NCBI GenBank assembly: GCA_016648135.1
Contig: JADDOH010000134.1
Coordinates: 226,172-290,171 of the forward strand
From: Agrypnia vestita
Taxonomy: Eukaryota; Arthropoda; Insecta; Trichoptera; Phryganeidae
DNA length: 64,000 nucleotides
Reading direction: 5' to 3'
Part shown: positions 28,401-34,975 of the stretch, piece after piece
How positions within the stretch are numbered: the first letter of the stretch is position 1
How the letters are laid out: every line of letters starts with the position of its first letter
Notes under the pieces: generated by a model
The model's database searches: none
What the model was told of the DNA's origin: nothing
Seen by the model: only the letters and a program-made list of their open reading frames with translations
Position numbers and translations under genes: made by a program

Positions 28401-31400
28401 ATCAGATACTGCAAGTATTTGAGAAAGGCCCTGTTAAAAGCCTCAACAACCGTAGAACTTGTATGAGAAGATGCATGAATGTGGCTGAAGAAAAAGTGGT
28501 ATGCCAGGGTAGAAGAGGGTGGCGTTCAATTCTCTTTGCCTACCCCTGCGGAAAACGGCGTGATGGTTATGGTTATCTATCAACCACAATGCAATATAAA
28601 AAAATTACAGGGATGCAAAGACTAATCAAATTCTATAGCTAAAAATCACTTATGTATTAGTTGCAATAGGTACTTTACATGTGAACAAATCGATAAGTTC
28701 TCAATATGGAATTAGATAACACAAATTAAATTATCAATTTTAAATATGTTTGAAAATTTGCCATTTATAACACTCAATGAATTTTTATGACAATCCATTA
28801 TACGTTTCTTTATAATATGAAAGTGTCCAAATTATCTGCATACAAGAGATAAGACATTTCCTCTGTGAATGCTATGATAACAGTAATCTGCAAAAATGCA
28901 TTATGTTTCACAAAATTTTGATACATTTATTTTCTAACTAGTTGATGATGGAAAAGGCATTGGAGCATTTGCGCATTACATTTGAAAATTACATTTAATT
29001 AAATTAATTAACTTTTTTTGTTTATTTTAGACGTCGACACGTTCCATAACATGTCAACAGACACCGGAAATAAATAAATAGACAGTATTATTTTGAAAAC
29101 ACTTTATTTTAATATAACTATGTATTACACAAGCAATAACATCATCTTCTTCGTAAAACAGAGCAGTAAAAAAATTAACAAATCAATATTGTCTCTGATA
29201 AACAATTATTGAGTAATTTATTTAACATTATGTTACAATGTTGCATTGAAACAATAATAGGGTGTTAAGTAAAAAAAAATAATGTCAAATAATAAAAATT
29301 AAGTGGAAAGTAATGTTGTGTGTATTTCAATTACAATGTTTACTTTCAAGGAATATTACAATTATACTTTTCAATGCATTAATCTAAGATAGAGGGTGTT
29401 TCATTGCTAATAGCAAAAACTTTACAGGTGGATTCCTGCCTTGATAATTAGTTGAAAATGTTCAAGCAACTGTGACCTAATATGAATAGTTATGGAAATA
29501 TGCAATATCAAAGTTTATATTTTTTTTTGCAGAAAGTTGAACTATCATTACAGTAACTTATATTTGATTATGAAAAATTTATTCGCTTTAATACAAGTCG
29601 AATAAAATAATAAAAACCTTGCAAAAGTTTAATTTTTTTACAAGGTTTTTATAATTTTCTTTATAATCAAATATAAGTTACTGTAATGATAATTTACTTT
29701 TTATATTTATATAATTTAATTTAATTTTTTGCAAAAAATAACTCAGAAATAATGAAGAAAAAAATGCAATCTTTGATATTGCATATTTCCGTAATTATTG
29801 ATATTATGTCATGGTTACTTGAACATTTTCAACTCATTACCTATGCAGGAATCTACCTGTAAAGTTTTTACTACTAACTATGAGACACCCTGTAAAGTTT
29901 TTACTACTAACTATGAGACACCTGTATATGTATAGCAATTTTATTCAAATGACCCACTTAACACATCTAGTGCTGAGAATAAAAAAAAAAATTCTTATAA
30001 ACATGTGTATTTTGGTAACTTGTAAATAAATAAGGATGGTCAGGATGTCGCATGTGACAACTCCAGAGCATTCCATAAATTCTTTAAAGGAACACCAATG
30101 GAACATGGCTCCGGGATCCCAATAATGAGATGAGTGGAAAAGGATGTAGTGAAGCTACAAATTCCCTGTTGGTAGAGCGGTTACGCGGCTGTAAAATAAT
30201 AATAATTCTTATTCCCTCTCCGCCTTCGGAGTCCATCGATTTGTACATGTTTGTCCATGCATATCTAATGGCCAATGAAAATACATAACATTTAATATAT
30301 TTCAATTACACTTTCTAAAATTCTCAGCACTGAGCATATGCGAGCACAGTCTTGTCAGCAGTGAATGTGTTTATTCAATGACAAGTTTCTTGATATCAAT
30401 ATTCAGGTGAAACTTTACACTGTTTCATCATTTGGAGAGAATTCTATCATATTGAAAATTCACATATCATTGTAGTTTGCAAGTTGGAAAGAAATTCAGA
30501 GCAGTTTTAAATGTAATATCAATTTACATATGCATCTAAAAACACACAACTGCTAATATAATTATATCCAACAATAACCAAATATTATAATAAAATAAGC
30601 ATTAATCAACAGTGTTTTAAAAAATCAATATCAGCCCAATTCTAGTTTTAAAATTTGTTAACCAAATTTTTGGCATTGCTTCATTCATTTCAGGGTAATG
30701 AAAATTATCAAATGTAAATATATATGCGTGAGGCACCTGTCACATGGATTTGCTCGGAACACACATAGGGTACGCGCGCACTACAAATTTTTTGCCGTAC
30801 GGCGAAAAAACGCTGCGGCATAATGTTGCACGTAGTAACAAAGGATTTTGAATCGTATTGCGCGCACTTAGTGGCAAAATAACGCAGCGGCGAAAAATCT
30901 GTAACATGTTACAACTCGCTTGCGGCGCGGCGGTTAGCGACAAAATAAGGCATCTTTTTAAAGTCTTGACCGCGCGCTGTTTCGCTGTTACCGTATAATA
31001 TTTTATGTGAAAGAACAATGCCTACAAGCAATAATTCTGCTGATCTGAATGAAGATGTGATAGAAGGTCCAACTAGTTTTAAAAGTTCATAAAAACACTC
31101 TTTATTCATTTGATAATATTGGAAGAATTTTTCAGGGTAATCGTTAAGTTCACCAAATATTTTAAAGAACTGCCCGCTGTTCAAATGATCACGAATTAGA
31201 GGATGTACCCAGAACCGCTTCTTTATTTTGCGAGCTCTAAGTATGAGAGTGGAAATAAAAGCTATTTCTACTAAATCAATTTTCAAACTGATCAGCGGCA
31301 TTATGCCTGCTGTTTATCAATTTTTTCGCCGCACGTCAAAATGTCGCAGGTTTTTTTGCCGTGCGGCGAAAAATCTGTAGGCGCGCCTAGCCACATAATT

Positions 31401-34400
31401 TGAAACTACATGCCAAACAATTTTCAAAAGTGCCTACCCATAAGACAGTTTACGTCTATGGTGTCCAGTTTGTTGCAATATTTATGCTTGAGTAGCAGTA
31501 AAACATTTTCACAATCAATTATTACATTAAAAGAATGGAATAAGAAAAATGATATATCATTTATGCAATCAATGGAGAAAGTGTTAAAGTGGAGGATTGA
31601 ACATGTCATCCTGATAAGAAGGAAATGCAAATTTAAATTATTATTTTTTATAAAGAGCAATCTCAGAATAATGCAGTTGTGTAGATTAGGAACAAAAAAT
31701 TTTCCAATAAAATATAATATTATCTCAAAACACAATCAATATTTACAGTTATAAAATCTAAGATCTTATTATAGCTGTCATCTCTGACTTACTAGAGCAA
31801 TGAGACCCCTAATACCTCCCGAGACCTCCCCCCCGCAACCATAAAGTTATGACAATTTATATTTGAAGAAAAAATTAGACTATGACCTAAATCACATTCA
31901 ATAACTGAAAAACCTGATAGAATCTGAAAAAACTTACAAATATAGGAAAAGGCAAAAAAAGAATTGTTAGATTAATCTAATAGACAATAAGGATCTGGAA
32001 AACAAAGAAAATAGGTAATGCATATAAGCATTTCAAAAATATTTTTAATATTTTAACACCATGTTTATAGGAAAATTACGTAGACTCGCGATTACCCAGG
32101 AGCAGATAAACTATGATGATCAATATTGAATCTTAAAATAATTATTTAATTATTTGTTTGTTAAATTTTGGTGCACTTTAAAATTTGAGAAAAATTGCAA
32201 TAAAAAATTAAAATTGGTTTAATTATTATTTTATCTGTTCTTTATCTTTTGCTGATAAAATAAAACATTTGAACTTGTGAGAAACTAGTCCACTTGAGAT
32301 AATCGGAAGTCTACAACATGTAACTGAAAGATTATTTTCTAATTATCATGATAGCTAGGTGAATTTTCTTAACATATCAGTTTGGTGATTTTTATACTGG
32401 TTATAAACAAACTCTCGGAGATTTTCCATTGATTTAGCAACAGTCGCATCTCCACGACGGTGTGTCAGGGATTCCAGGACAGCAACAGCCAAATAGGCTT
32501 CCGTCCGTGTTGGTAGTGGAATTTCCCGGGGTGGCTCCAGCTCTGCTAGAACATCATCTTCGATTTCTCCTTTGACGTCCACAAAGTCCGGAAAAGGTTC
32601 GATTTCAGGCGCCTCTATGATGAAATTCCCAGAAGTTTCTAACCCATCGTCCACATTCACAAACTCATTAAAGAATATGGGGCAATCCATGAAGCACTGT
32701 AATTCTGACCATTCGTCAAACTCATCTGGTAACGTTTTGATATCGAGAATGTCCAAACCGTTGTTATTACCAAAACCACACTTGAGGAAAGCTCTTGATA
32801 TAATATCTTTATTGAGAGTCCCCCACGCTACCGCCATGTTCCGCATGGCATCCAGAAGATTCCATTTTCTTATGTCCGTCACTGGTACGCCTTTTTTAAT
32901 TTTTCTCAGGTAGTATTGGACTAATCTTTTACGGTAAAATGACTTCAACTGAAAAATTATCCCTTGTTCTAGAGGAAGAAGAGTGTAACTCAAATCATTT
33001 GTCGGTAAATAAAGAATTCTCACATGTTTCAACGACACAGTGTCGTAATTGTGCACATTGGATCGATCCATCAGCAGAAGAATATCTCTGTTCTTATGTG
33101 ACATTTGTTTTTCCAAGTCGCGTAGCCACTCCAGAAAAATGGATCTCGTCATCCAAGAATATTTGTTAGATTTGTAATGCAACGGAGTATGAGGTATTCC
33201 TTCTAGACAATGAGGTTTATCGTACTTACCGACAATGACAGGCTTGAGTTTCTCGGTTCCATCAGCGTTACAGGCAATCAGTATAGTTACCCTTTCTTTA
33301 GATTTGTTACCTTCGAAACAAATTTCATTCTTGACTTCCTCTACTCTGTCTGGCTGCAAATTAAAAAAAAGGCCGAGCTCTCCGCATGTGAAAATATTTC
33401 TCAACGTATACTTATCTAAAATAGGTTTCACACTTTCGTAACAATTATCTCCCGTGACTGGTTCCTCGGTAGGCTCCTTGCTCTTAGCGCACAGAGAGTC
33501 AATATCGTATCTATTTTGAAAGCGTTGCAGCCATCCGTTAGAACATTTGAAATCAATTCCCCGCCTGTACGCAATCTCCAGAGCCTTCTCTTTGACTATA
33601 TTTCCCGAAATAGGTTCGTCATTGTTCCTAGTCTTCCGATACCATGTAATCAGTTCCTTCTCTAAGGAGTCGTGTTTTGCGACTCGTAGTCTTTTTCGTT
33701 TATCCTTTCCTTCAGCAGCGGCCTTTTCTAAAGAATCACGATTTTTTAAAAACGTGAATAGCGTTGATACGGGTATCCCATACTCTCTCGCTACTTCAGT
33801 TTTAGGCTTATCCTTAATATCAACTGCATATATAATTTCTAACTTTTTAGAAATAGTCAAATCATTGTATCTTCTCCTTACTGATTTAGCCTGATTTCCT
33901 GGCAGGGAACTCGGTTTAATGTCCATTGCTACAGAGAATATAGAAATTTTAGTTTCACCTTTCCCAAGTGTGTCCACAATCGAAAACAAGGTAAATAATG
34001 TTAATCAAAATAATAAACCTCGATTTTGCAGCTCACAGAACATTCCGCACAGAGTAAACCGTTTCGAATGTCAGTATGTCCGCTCGGTCGCACAACAGGA
34101 GATTCACAAAGTTTTCCTGTAATTAAAAGGATGGAGTCACCGAAACTAATGCAAAACGTTGTCATTTTAAGCGCGCATAGGTAAATTTCGAATCGAAATA
34201 CAAATGTAAAATATTGTACCAAGTAATAGTAATTACTAAATAATACTAAAAATGTAAAGAGCCGGTTATAACAAGAGAGCAAAGACCTCAGCCGGATCTA
34301 AACAATAACATAATAATTCTCACCAGTTTGTAGATGTTTTGTCATCCAGAACATCTTTCCAAGATGCGAGCAACGACTCGCGATATTTATTTAAATTAAT

Positions 34401-34406
34401 AGACAT
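4288..34406 (-). CDS. Abp1: Abp1 / drebrin-like actin-binding adaptor (whole gene, 9 exons)
   Basis: The coding exons on the minus strand are 34324-34406, 25029-25200, 22765-23002, 21860-21957, 20628-20794, 11945-12109, 10216-10847, 5569-5664 and 4288-4442. They total 1806 nt, or 601 residues plus stop. Every junction has GT donor and AG acceptor and the phases match throughout. Domain order: ADF-H actin-binding domain (about residues 1-137), a Glu/Lys/Arg-rich coiled coil (about 165-250), a Ser/Asn/acidic linker (about 310-520) and a C-terminal SH3 domain (about 541-598). This is the Abp1/DBNL architecture. In known members the ADF-H domain binds F-actin and the SH3 domain recruits endocytic and Arp2/3-linked partners at the cell cortex. 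The gene spans 30 kb because its introns are full of transposable elements. UTR limits are not resolved; an AATAAA-like signal on the minus strand near 3015-3230 is only a candidate. Confidence 0.93.
4842..5396. mobile_element. hAT-type MITE, copy 1 (Abp1 intron 8)
   Basis: The terminal inverted repeats begin TAGTGATGCAA and end TTGCATCACTA. The flanking 8-bp target duplications are atttgaac (4834-4841) and atttgtac (5397-5404), one mismatch. There is no transposase. The internal sequence is shared with the copy at 57508-57952. Confidence 0.85.
5569..5664 (-). CDS. Abp1: Abp1 exon 8 (first part of SH3 domain)
   Basis: The exon reads [20 protein letters not shown] and then [12 protein letters not shown]. 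The ALYDYQA string opens the SH3 domain, with the ALYDY ligand-binding motif intact. The acidic 'Y.DL' run just before it is typical of Abp1. Acceptor ATAG, donor GTAAAG. Confidence 0.95.
5874..6607. mobile_element. pogo-type MITE family P1, copy (Abp1 intron 7)
   Basis: The ends are CAGCAAAACCCCATTATTTC and, inverted, CAGTAGAATTTCGTTAATTG. TA flanks the left end and a decayed TG the right. It shares interior landmarks (CCATAAATCAATACATTT, 'aaaatgtcgc') with copies at 20956 and 27304. There is no transposase. Confidence 0.7.
6919..6950. repeat. Perfect 15-bp inverted repeat (hairpin)
   Basis: CAATTGTGTTTGCTG, a 2-nt spacer, then its exact reverse complement. It lies in intronic DNA in a small repeat-like patch with degenerate 'ggccaattgt' echoes to 7020. 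Confidence 0.6.
7185..7320 (-). mobile_element. Truncated tRNA-Arg-derived SINE-like repeat
   Basis: About 130 bp nearly identical to 9545-9666. It comprises the 3' half of a tRNA-Arg (B box GGTTCGAATCC on the minus strand), an oligo-T terminator and an AT-rich tail. The 5' half of the tRNA part is missing. Confidence 0.55.
7554..7634. repeat. Short foldback repeat
   Basis: CGATTTTTATTCATTTTGCG and its near-inverse are separated by a second palindromic pair (TCCTATTTTAA / TTAAAATAGGA). It is probably the core of a small MITE whose ends read GGCGGCACTACACTAGG and, degenerate, GTAAGGTGTCGGC. Confidence 0.45.
7947..8508. mobile_element. PIF/Harbinger-type MITE (Abp1 intron 7)
   Basis: 562 bp with terminal inverted repeats starting GGCTCGGTTGCGCCAGCAGA, matching the inverse at the right end over about 25 bp. 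It is flanked by the 3-bp duplication TAA (7944-7946 and 8509-8511). Subterminal GTTACTC repeats face inward at both ends. There is no transposase. Confidence 0.82.
9464..9803. repeat. 66-bp direct repeat pair around a tRNA-like insertion
   Basis: Positions 9464-9529 and 9738-9803 are the same 66 bp with one mismatch (cgtaTgac versus cgtaCgac). Between them lies the tRNA-Arg-like repeat. The duplication is too long for an ordinary SINE target-site duplication. Confidence 0.7.
9639..9713 (-). pseudogene. tRNA-Arg(ACG)-derived pseudogene
   Basis: On the minus strand, TGGCGCAATGAATAAC (A box), a TCTAA / CTGCGGA / TCAGA anticodon arm and GGTTCGAATCCTGGC (B box and T arm) follow the animal tRNA-Arg-ACG pattern. 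The anticodon reads GCG, the anticodon stem has an A-C mismatch and the acceptor stem is broken. An oligo-T run follows. It is a tRNA-derived repeat, not a working tRNA. Confidence 0.6.
9895..10200 (+). mobile_element. Helitron-like fragment abutting Abp1 exon 7
   Basis: About 300 bp is homologous, in reverse orientation, to 56545-56860, which belongs to an element with a Helitron-type terminus. Shared strings include TTTTTATTATACTC and AAAAATCGATCCAAATTTTT. It ends within about 20 bp of the exon 7 splice donor. Confidence 0.5.
10216..10847 (-). CDS. Abp1: Abp1 exon 7 (large low-complexity linker)
   Basis: This 632-nt exon encodes about 210 residues rich in Ser, Asn, Gln, Asp and Glu. It contains several Ser-Pro/Thr-Pro sites and a Ser/Asp-rich acidic stretch ([14 protein letters not shown]). 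It is the unstructured linker between coiled coil and SH3 domain, which in Abp1 proteins is poorly conserved and phosphorylated. The start is set by acceptor AATAG at 10848-10849 and not by the upstream in-frame Met. Donor GTAAGG. Confidence 0.9.
11750..11860 (+). mobile_element. tRNA-derived SINE, family S1
   Basis: The tRNA-like head has an 8-bp acceptor-type stem, CTTGTTGG (11753-11760) with CCAGCAAG (11822-11829), an A-box-like TGTGGTTAGGA and a B box GGTTCGAACC. The same family lies inverted at 26625-26742. It sits in Abp1 intron 6. Confidence 0.6.
11945..12109 (-). CDS. Abp1: Abp1 exon 6 (post-coiled-coil region)
   Basis: The exon reads [20 protein letters not shown] and ends QGQMNNK with a split Lys codon. 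The motif 'EL(I/..)..R..AR..FEQN' after the coiled coil is characteristic of drebrin-like proteins. Acceptor TGTAG, donor GTATGG. Intron 5, upstream of it, is about 8.5 kb. Confidence 0.9.
12305..12743. mobile_element. Foldback MITE family F1, copy 1 (Abp1 intron 5)
   Basis: Long inverted arms of about 160 bp begin ACAGGGTGTCTCATAGCTAG and contain the internal marks GAGTCGAAAATGTTCAAGC and ATATCTCCATAA. The arms face each other around an AT-rich centre. The outermost bases of the right end are missing. At least eight copies or fragments occur in this window. Confidence 0.75.
12978..13386. mobile_element. TA-flanked MITE carrying two TGACGTCA sites
   Basis: The terminal inverted repeats are ATAGGCATGATGACAG and its exact inverse, with TA on both sides (12976-12977, 13387-13388). 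The centre has inverted copies of TGACGTCA at 13163-13170 and 13239-13246. A related truncated copy ends at 50795. Confidence 0.75.
13451..13658 (-). other. Exon-like open segment, unidentified (Abp1 intron 5)
   Basis: After acceptor-like TATATTTCAG an open frame reads [20 protein letters not shown] and [20 protein letters not shown], stopping at about 13447. Composition is protein-like but I recognise no family. It may be a retroelement fragment or a terminal exon of a nested gene. Confidence 0.25.
16468..16797. mobile_element. GC-rich MITE (Abp1 intron 5)
   Basis: The inverted ends are TAAGGCCGGCGTCACACTAG and, inverted, TAAGGTCGGCGCCACACTAC; about 40 bp align imperfectly. The interior is much richer in CpG than its surroundings. 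The target duplication is ambiguous (TA or TAA). Short ORFs inside on both strands are by-products of the GC content. Confidence 0.65.
16901..16984. repeat. Tandem duplication, 2 x 42 bp
   Basis: Units 16901-16942 and 16943-16984 are identical but for one base (aaaaGgac versus aaaaAgac), showing a recent local duplication. Confidence 0.85.
18067..18250. repeat. Diverged tandem repeat, 2 x about 95 bp
   Basis: Both units contain GTAGCAGG(T/C)GAGTAT, a 'GGGCACAAACC(T/C)GTG' run and TTGCCAC(C/-)AAA(C/A)CATAA. They are GC-rich against an AT-rich intron. The parent element is unknown. Confidence 0.6.
19163..19207 (-). ncRNA. Degenerate hammerhead-ribozyme core, Penelope type
   Basis: On the minus strand TCGATGA (core CTGATGA with changes) is followed by a GATAC/GTATC stem, then GAAACCGGTCGACG. 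It is the same type as the better-preserved core at 54655-54700. The two core substitutions probably abolish cleavage. Confidence 0.45.
20139..20409 (+). mobile_element. RTE-like LINE 3' tail (Abp1 intron 5)
   Basis: The frame reads [20 protein letters not shown], then [20 protein letters not shown], with stops. It is followed by a (GAT)n tail at 20391-20409. It is nearly identical to the tail at 48714-49263. Confidence 0.8.
20628..20794 (-). CDS. Abp1: Abp1 exon 5 (charged coiled coil)
   Basis: The exon reads [20 protein letters not shown] and continues with Arg/Glu/Ala-rich sequence to DDKETQ. It is a highly charged helical segment typical of the Abp1 central coiled coil. Acceptor TTAG, donor GTCAGT. 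It is much more GC-rich than the surrounding introns. Confidence 0.92.
20956..21504. mobile_element. pogo-type MITE P1, complete copy (Abp1 intron 4)
   Basis: The ends are CAGTAAATCTGTTAATTCGA and the inverse CAGTATAACCTCGTTAATTC, flanked by TA at 20954-20955 and 21505-21506. A partial duplicate of the left end lies at 20867-20903. TA duplication and CAG ends are typical of pogo/Tigger elements. Confidence 0.8.
21860..21957 (-). CDS. Abp1: Abp1 exon 4 (start of coiled coil)
   Basis: The exon reads [20 protein letters not shown] and ends KLRREQ. The 'RDQFW.K.E.EE' run marks the junction between ADF-H and the coiled coil in drebrin-like proteins. The acceptor follows a poly-T tract and the donor is GTAACC. 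Confidence 0.93.
22300..22740. other. Unassigned, relatively GC-rich stretch in Abp1 intron 3
   Basis: It opens with TGTTATGTGACGGG, which resembles an LTR start, but no matching end, primer-binding site or target duplication was found. I leave it unassigned. Confidence 0.2.
22765..23002 (-). CDS. Abp1: Abp1 exon 3 (end of ADF-H domain)
   Basis: The exon reads [16 protein letters not shown], then [20 protein letters not shown] and ends ..[10 protein letters not shown]. This is the C-terminal half of the ADF-H fold. The GEGAP..R.G.C..H motif and the 'H.TI.AR.E.D.D' run are typical of Abp1/DBNL. Acceptor ACAG, donor GTAACA. Confidence 0.95.
24033..24080 (-). ncRNA. Hammerhead ribozyme core (minus-strand arm)
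   Basis: This is the mirror copy: CTGATGA at 24076-24070 on the minus strand, stem II with three extra bases, then GAAACGTC and GGC. It shares the palindrome with the plus-strand core. Confidence 0.5.
24075..24118 (+). ncRNA. Hammerhead ribozyme core (plus-strand arm)
   Basis: GCC-CTGATGA is followed by a GGA.CCC / GGGATCC stem II, then GAAAC and GTC, then GGC, which pairs with the leading GCC (stem I). GAAAC-GTC is the minimal stem III arrangement described for Penelope-like element hammerheads. Confidence 0.6.
24410..24634. mobile_element. Short hAT-type MITE (Abp1 intron 2)
   Basis: 225 bp with ends CAGGGGCGTGCAGT and the exact inverse ACTGCACGCCCCTG. It is flanked by the perfect 8-bp duplication atgcttag (24402-24409, 24635-24642). 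Confidence 0.92.
25029..25200 (-). CDS. Abp1: Abp1 exon 2 (ADF-H domain, middle)
   Basis: The exon begins after acceptor AAG with the final G of the split Trp codon and reads [20 protein letters not shown]. It ends ..YVLVNWQ before donor GTAAGA. ALFGYDG and the later YVLVNWQGEGAP run are signature strings of the drebrin-type ADF-H domain. Confidence 0.95.
25388..25800 (-). mobile_element. Truncated Tigger-type MITE (T1 family)
   Basis: On the minus strand it matches the interior of the MITEs at 46112-46562 and 47107-47959 (AACTTCACGAGTTT and neighbouring strings). The terminal repeats are decayed. Confidence 0.5.
25843..26507 (-). mobile_element. hAT element with transposase C-terminal remnant
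   Basis: The ends are TAGTGATGTG and the inverse of TAATGATGTG, with the perfect 8-bp duplication gtaaatat at 25835-25842 and 26508-26515. Minus-strand frame 26214-26420 encodes the hATC dimerisation motif ([25 protein letters not shown]). So it is an internally deleted hAT transposon that keeps only the transposase tail. Confidence 0.88.
26625..26742 (-). mobile_element. tRNA-derived SINE, family S1 (second copy)
   Basis: The minus strand starts GTAGCTTGTTGGCGTAGTGG and has a B-box-like GGTTCAAATC and closing CAGCAAGTTAG, as in the copy at 11750. The CCTAACCTAA run is part of its tail and not telomeric DNA. Confidence 0.6.
27304..27797. mobile_element. pogo-type MITE P1, copy (Abp1 intron 1)
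   Basis: The left end is TAGTAAAACCCCGATAAT and the right end, inverted, CAGTAGAATTTC, with TA next to both ends. The interior matches the copies at 5874 and 20956. A further fragment lies at about 26850-27010. Confidence 0.7.
28376..28585 (+). mobile_element. LINE C-terminal fragment (Abp1 intron 1)
   Basis: The open frame reads [20 protein letters not shown] and [15 protein letters not shown]. The 'RP..TW.DQ' and 'W.SI..A.P' spacing is that of non-LTR retrotransposon tails. No other domain remains. Confidence 0.45.
29391..29926. mobile_element. Foldback MITE F1, copy 2 (Abp1 intron 1)
   Basis: It shows the AGGGTGTTTCATTGCTAATAGC arm and its inverse ending ACTATGAGACACCCTGT. The last 33 bp of the right arm are duplicated in tandem. 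The centre is an inverted AT-rich stretch containing AACTTATATTTGATTATGAA. Confidence 0.75.
30768..31392 (-). mobile_element. PIF/Harbinger-like element with transposase N-terminal fragment
   Basis: The ends start GGGTACGCGCGCACTACA and, inverted, GGCTAGGCGCGCCTACAG, aligning over about 45 bp; acata flanks both sides (30763-30767, 31393-31397). Minus-strand frame 31301-30909 encodes [20 protein letters not shown] and [16 protein letters not shown], the N-terminus of a Harbinger/HARBI1-type nuclease. The catalytic part is missing. The frame then runs into GC-rich repeats of the end sequence (GCGGCGAAAAA). Confidence 0.75.
31398..32354. other. AT-rich intron 1 DNA
   Basis: Overlapping open frames at 31410-31754 on both strands have no recognisable domain and AT-driven composition. 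No repeat ends were identified. Confidence 0.35.
32355..33926 (-). CDS. pogo/Tigger-type transposase-derived gene, catalytic triad altered
   Basis: An uninterrupted frame of 523 codons starts at the ATG at 33926-33924. The N-terminus holds a CENP-B/psq-type helix-turn-helix (about residues 15-65, [15 protein letters not shown]), followed by a Tc5/CENP-B second DNA-binding domain (about 80-145, ending [11 protein letters not shown]). A DDE_1 domain of the pogo/Tigger/jerky family follows. In active relatives the first catalytic motif is 'DETGLF'. Here it reads CGELGLFF, with Gly in place of Asp. The second motif [10 protein letters not shown] keeps its Asp and the third reads PLEQGI with Glu for Asp. 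An intact frame with a lost active site inside decayed DNA suggests a domesticated DNA-binding protein (inference). An acceptor-like TTCTCTGTAG ends at 33929, just before the ATG. It lies on the same strand inside Abp1 intron 1. No flanking inverted repeats were seen. Confidence 0.85.
   Translation of the reverse strand: MDIKPSSLPGNQAKSVRRRYNDLTISKKLEIIYAVDIKDKPKTEVAREYGIPVSTLFTFLKNRDSLEKAAAEGKDKRKRLRVAKHDSLEKELITWYRKTRNNDEPISGNIVKEKALEIAYRRGIDFKCSNGWLQRFQNRYDIDSLCAKSKEPTEEPVTGDNCYESVKPILDKYTLRNIFTCGELGLFFNLQPDRVEEVKNEICFEGNKSKERVTILIACNADGTEKLKPVIVGKYDKPHCLEGIPHTPLHYKSNKYSWMTRSIFLEWLRDLEKQMSHKNRDILLLMDRSNVHNYDTVSLKHVRILYLPTNDLSYTLLPLEQGIIFQLKSFYRKRLVQYYLRKIKKGVPVTDIRKWNLLDAMRNMAVAWGTLNKDIISRAFLKCGFGNNNGLDILDIKTLPDEFDEWSELQCFMDCPIFFNEFVNVDDGLETSGNFIIEAPEIEPFPDFVDVKGEIEDDVLAELEPPREIPLPTRTEAYLAVAVLESLTHRRGDATVAKSMENLREFVYNQYKNHQTDMLRKFT
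34324..34406 (-). CDS. Abp1: Abp1 exon 1 (start of ADF-H domain)
   Basis: The ATG is at 34406-34404, and the exon reads [16 protein letters not shown] and ends ..TSTNW. The Trp codon is split TG|G and the donor GTGAGA follows. This matches the conserved N-terminus of the drebrin/Abp1 ADF-H domain, where helix 1 leads to a 'T.WALFGY' segment. The next exon supplies that GALFGYDG-type continuation exactly in phase, although intron 1 is about 9.1 kb long. The exon is too short to be found by ORF length alone; it was found by searching for the missing N-terminus. Confidence 0.9.
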
Positions 34407-34789
34407 TTTTTTTGTTAAAATAACACATCAATGAACCAGAAATAAAAAATATCGACATAAAATAGCACAATCTTAGAACCCTTCAAGTAAAAAAACTCGC
34501 CCTCGATCCGACGGCAGACATCTTTGTCGATGTTGAACCGGAATCAACCGAAATGAAGTTGTCAAATGACAGTTCGTTTTACATAGACAAAAAATGCTAG
34601 CTGCTAAACTCAAAGATAATTTATCACAGATAAATAATATAATATTGATTTAACATTATTTTTAGAACTGTCATCCCTGTAGGTTGCCAACGTCAGAATA
34701 TTTTTATCTACGCACCAGGAAAAGAAATGAAAAGAAAACCATAAAAATAACATAAAAGCACGCATTTTTTTCTTAGGTTTTAAGGGCCT

Positions 34790-34975
34790 TTCAGAAACTT
34801 CTGGTTCATGTTTTTTTGGGGAATGATGCTGTGTTTTCACGACTTTTCTTGCCAATGTTTCGGATTCCATCAACAACAAATCAGCCCTGATGGTGGACCT
34901 TGTAATGGGATCCGAAACGTCGTCAAAACACGGCACATTACCCCAGAACATAAACCAGAAGAGTCATTATCCTAG
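34790..34975 (+). mobile_element. Decayed Penelope-type terminal repeat with hammerhead-like core, upstream of Abp1
   Basis: An imperfect palindrome is related to 23985-24167. The plus-strand core reads CTGATGG, a stem, then GAAACGTC; the A-to-G change in CTGATGA should disable it. It lies about 400 bp upstream of the Abp1 start codon. Confidence 0.5.

Noticed and set aside
30740..31018. Minus-strand ORF of 92 codons
   Set aside because: It reads through the GC-rich end repeats of the Harbinger element in a frame different from the transposase fragment.
31410..31754. Overlapping ORFs on both strands (114 and 103 codons)
   Set aside because: They are AT-driven, with no recognisable domain, no splice signals and no repeat context.
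32572..33894. Several plus-strand ORFs (for example 32572-32913, 33547-33894)
   Set aside because: They lie antisense within the transposase-derived ORF and show only mirrored composition.
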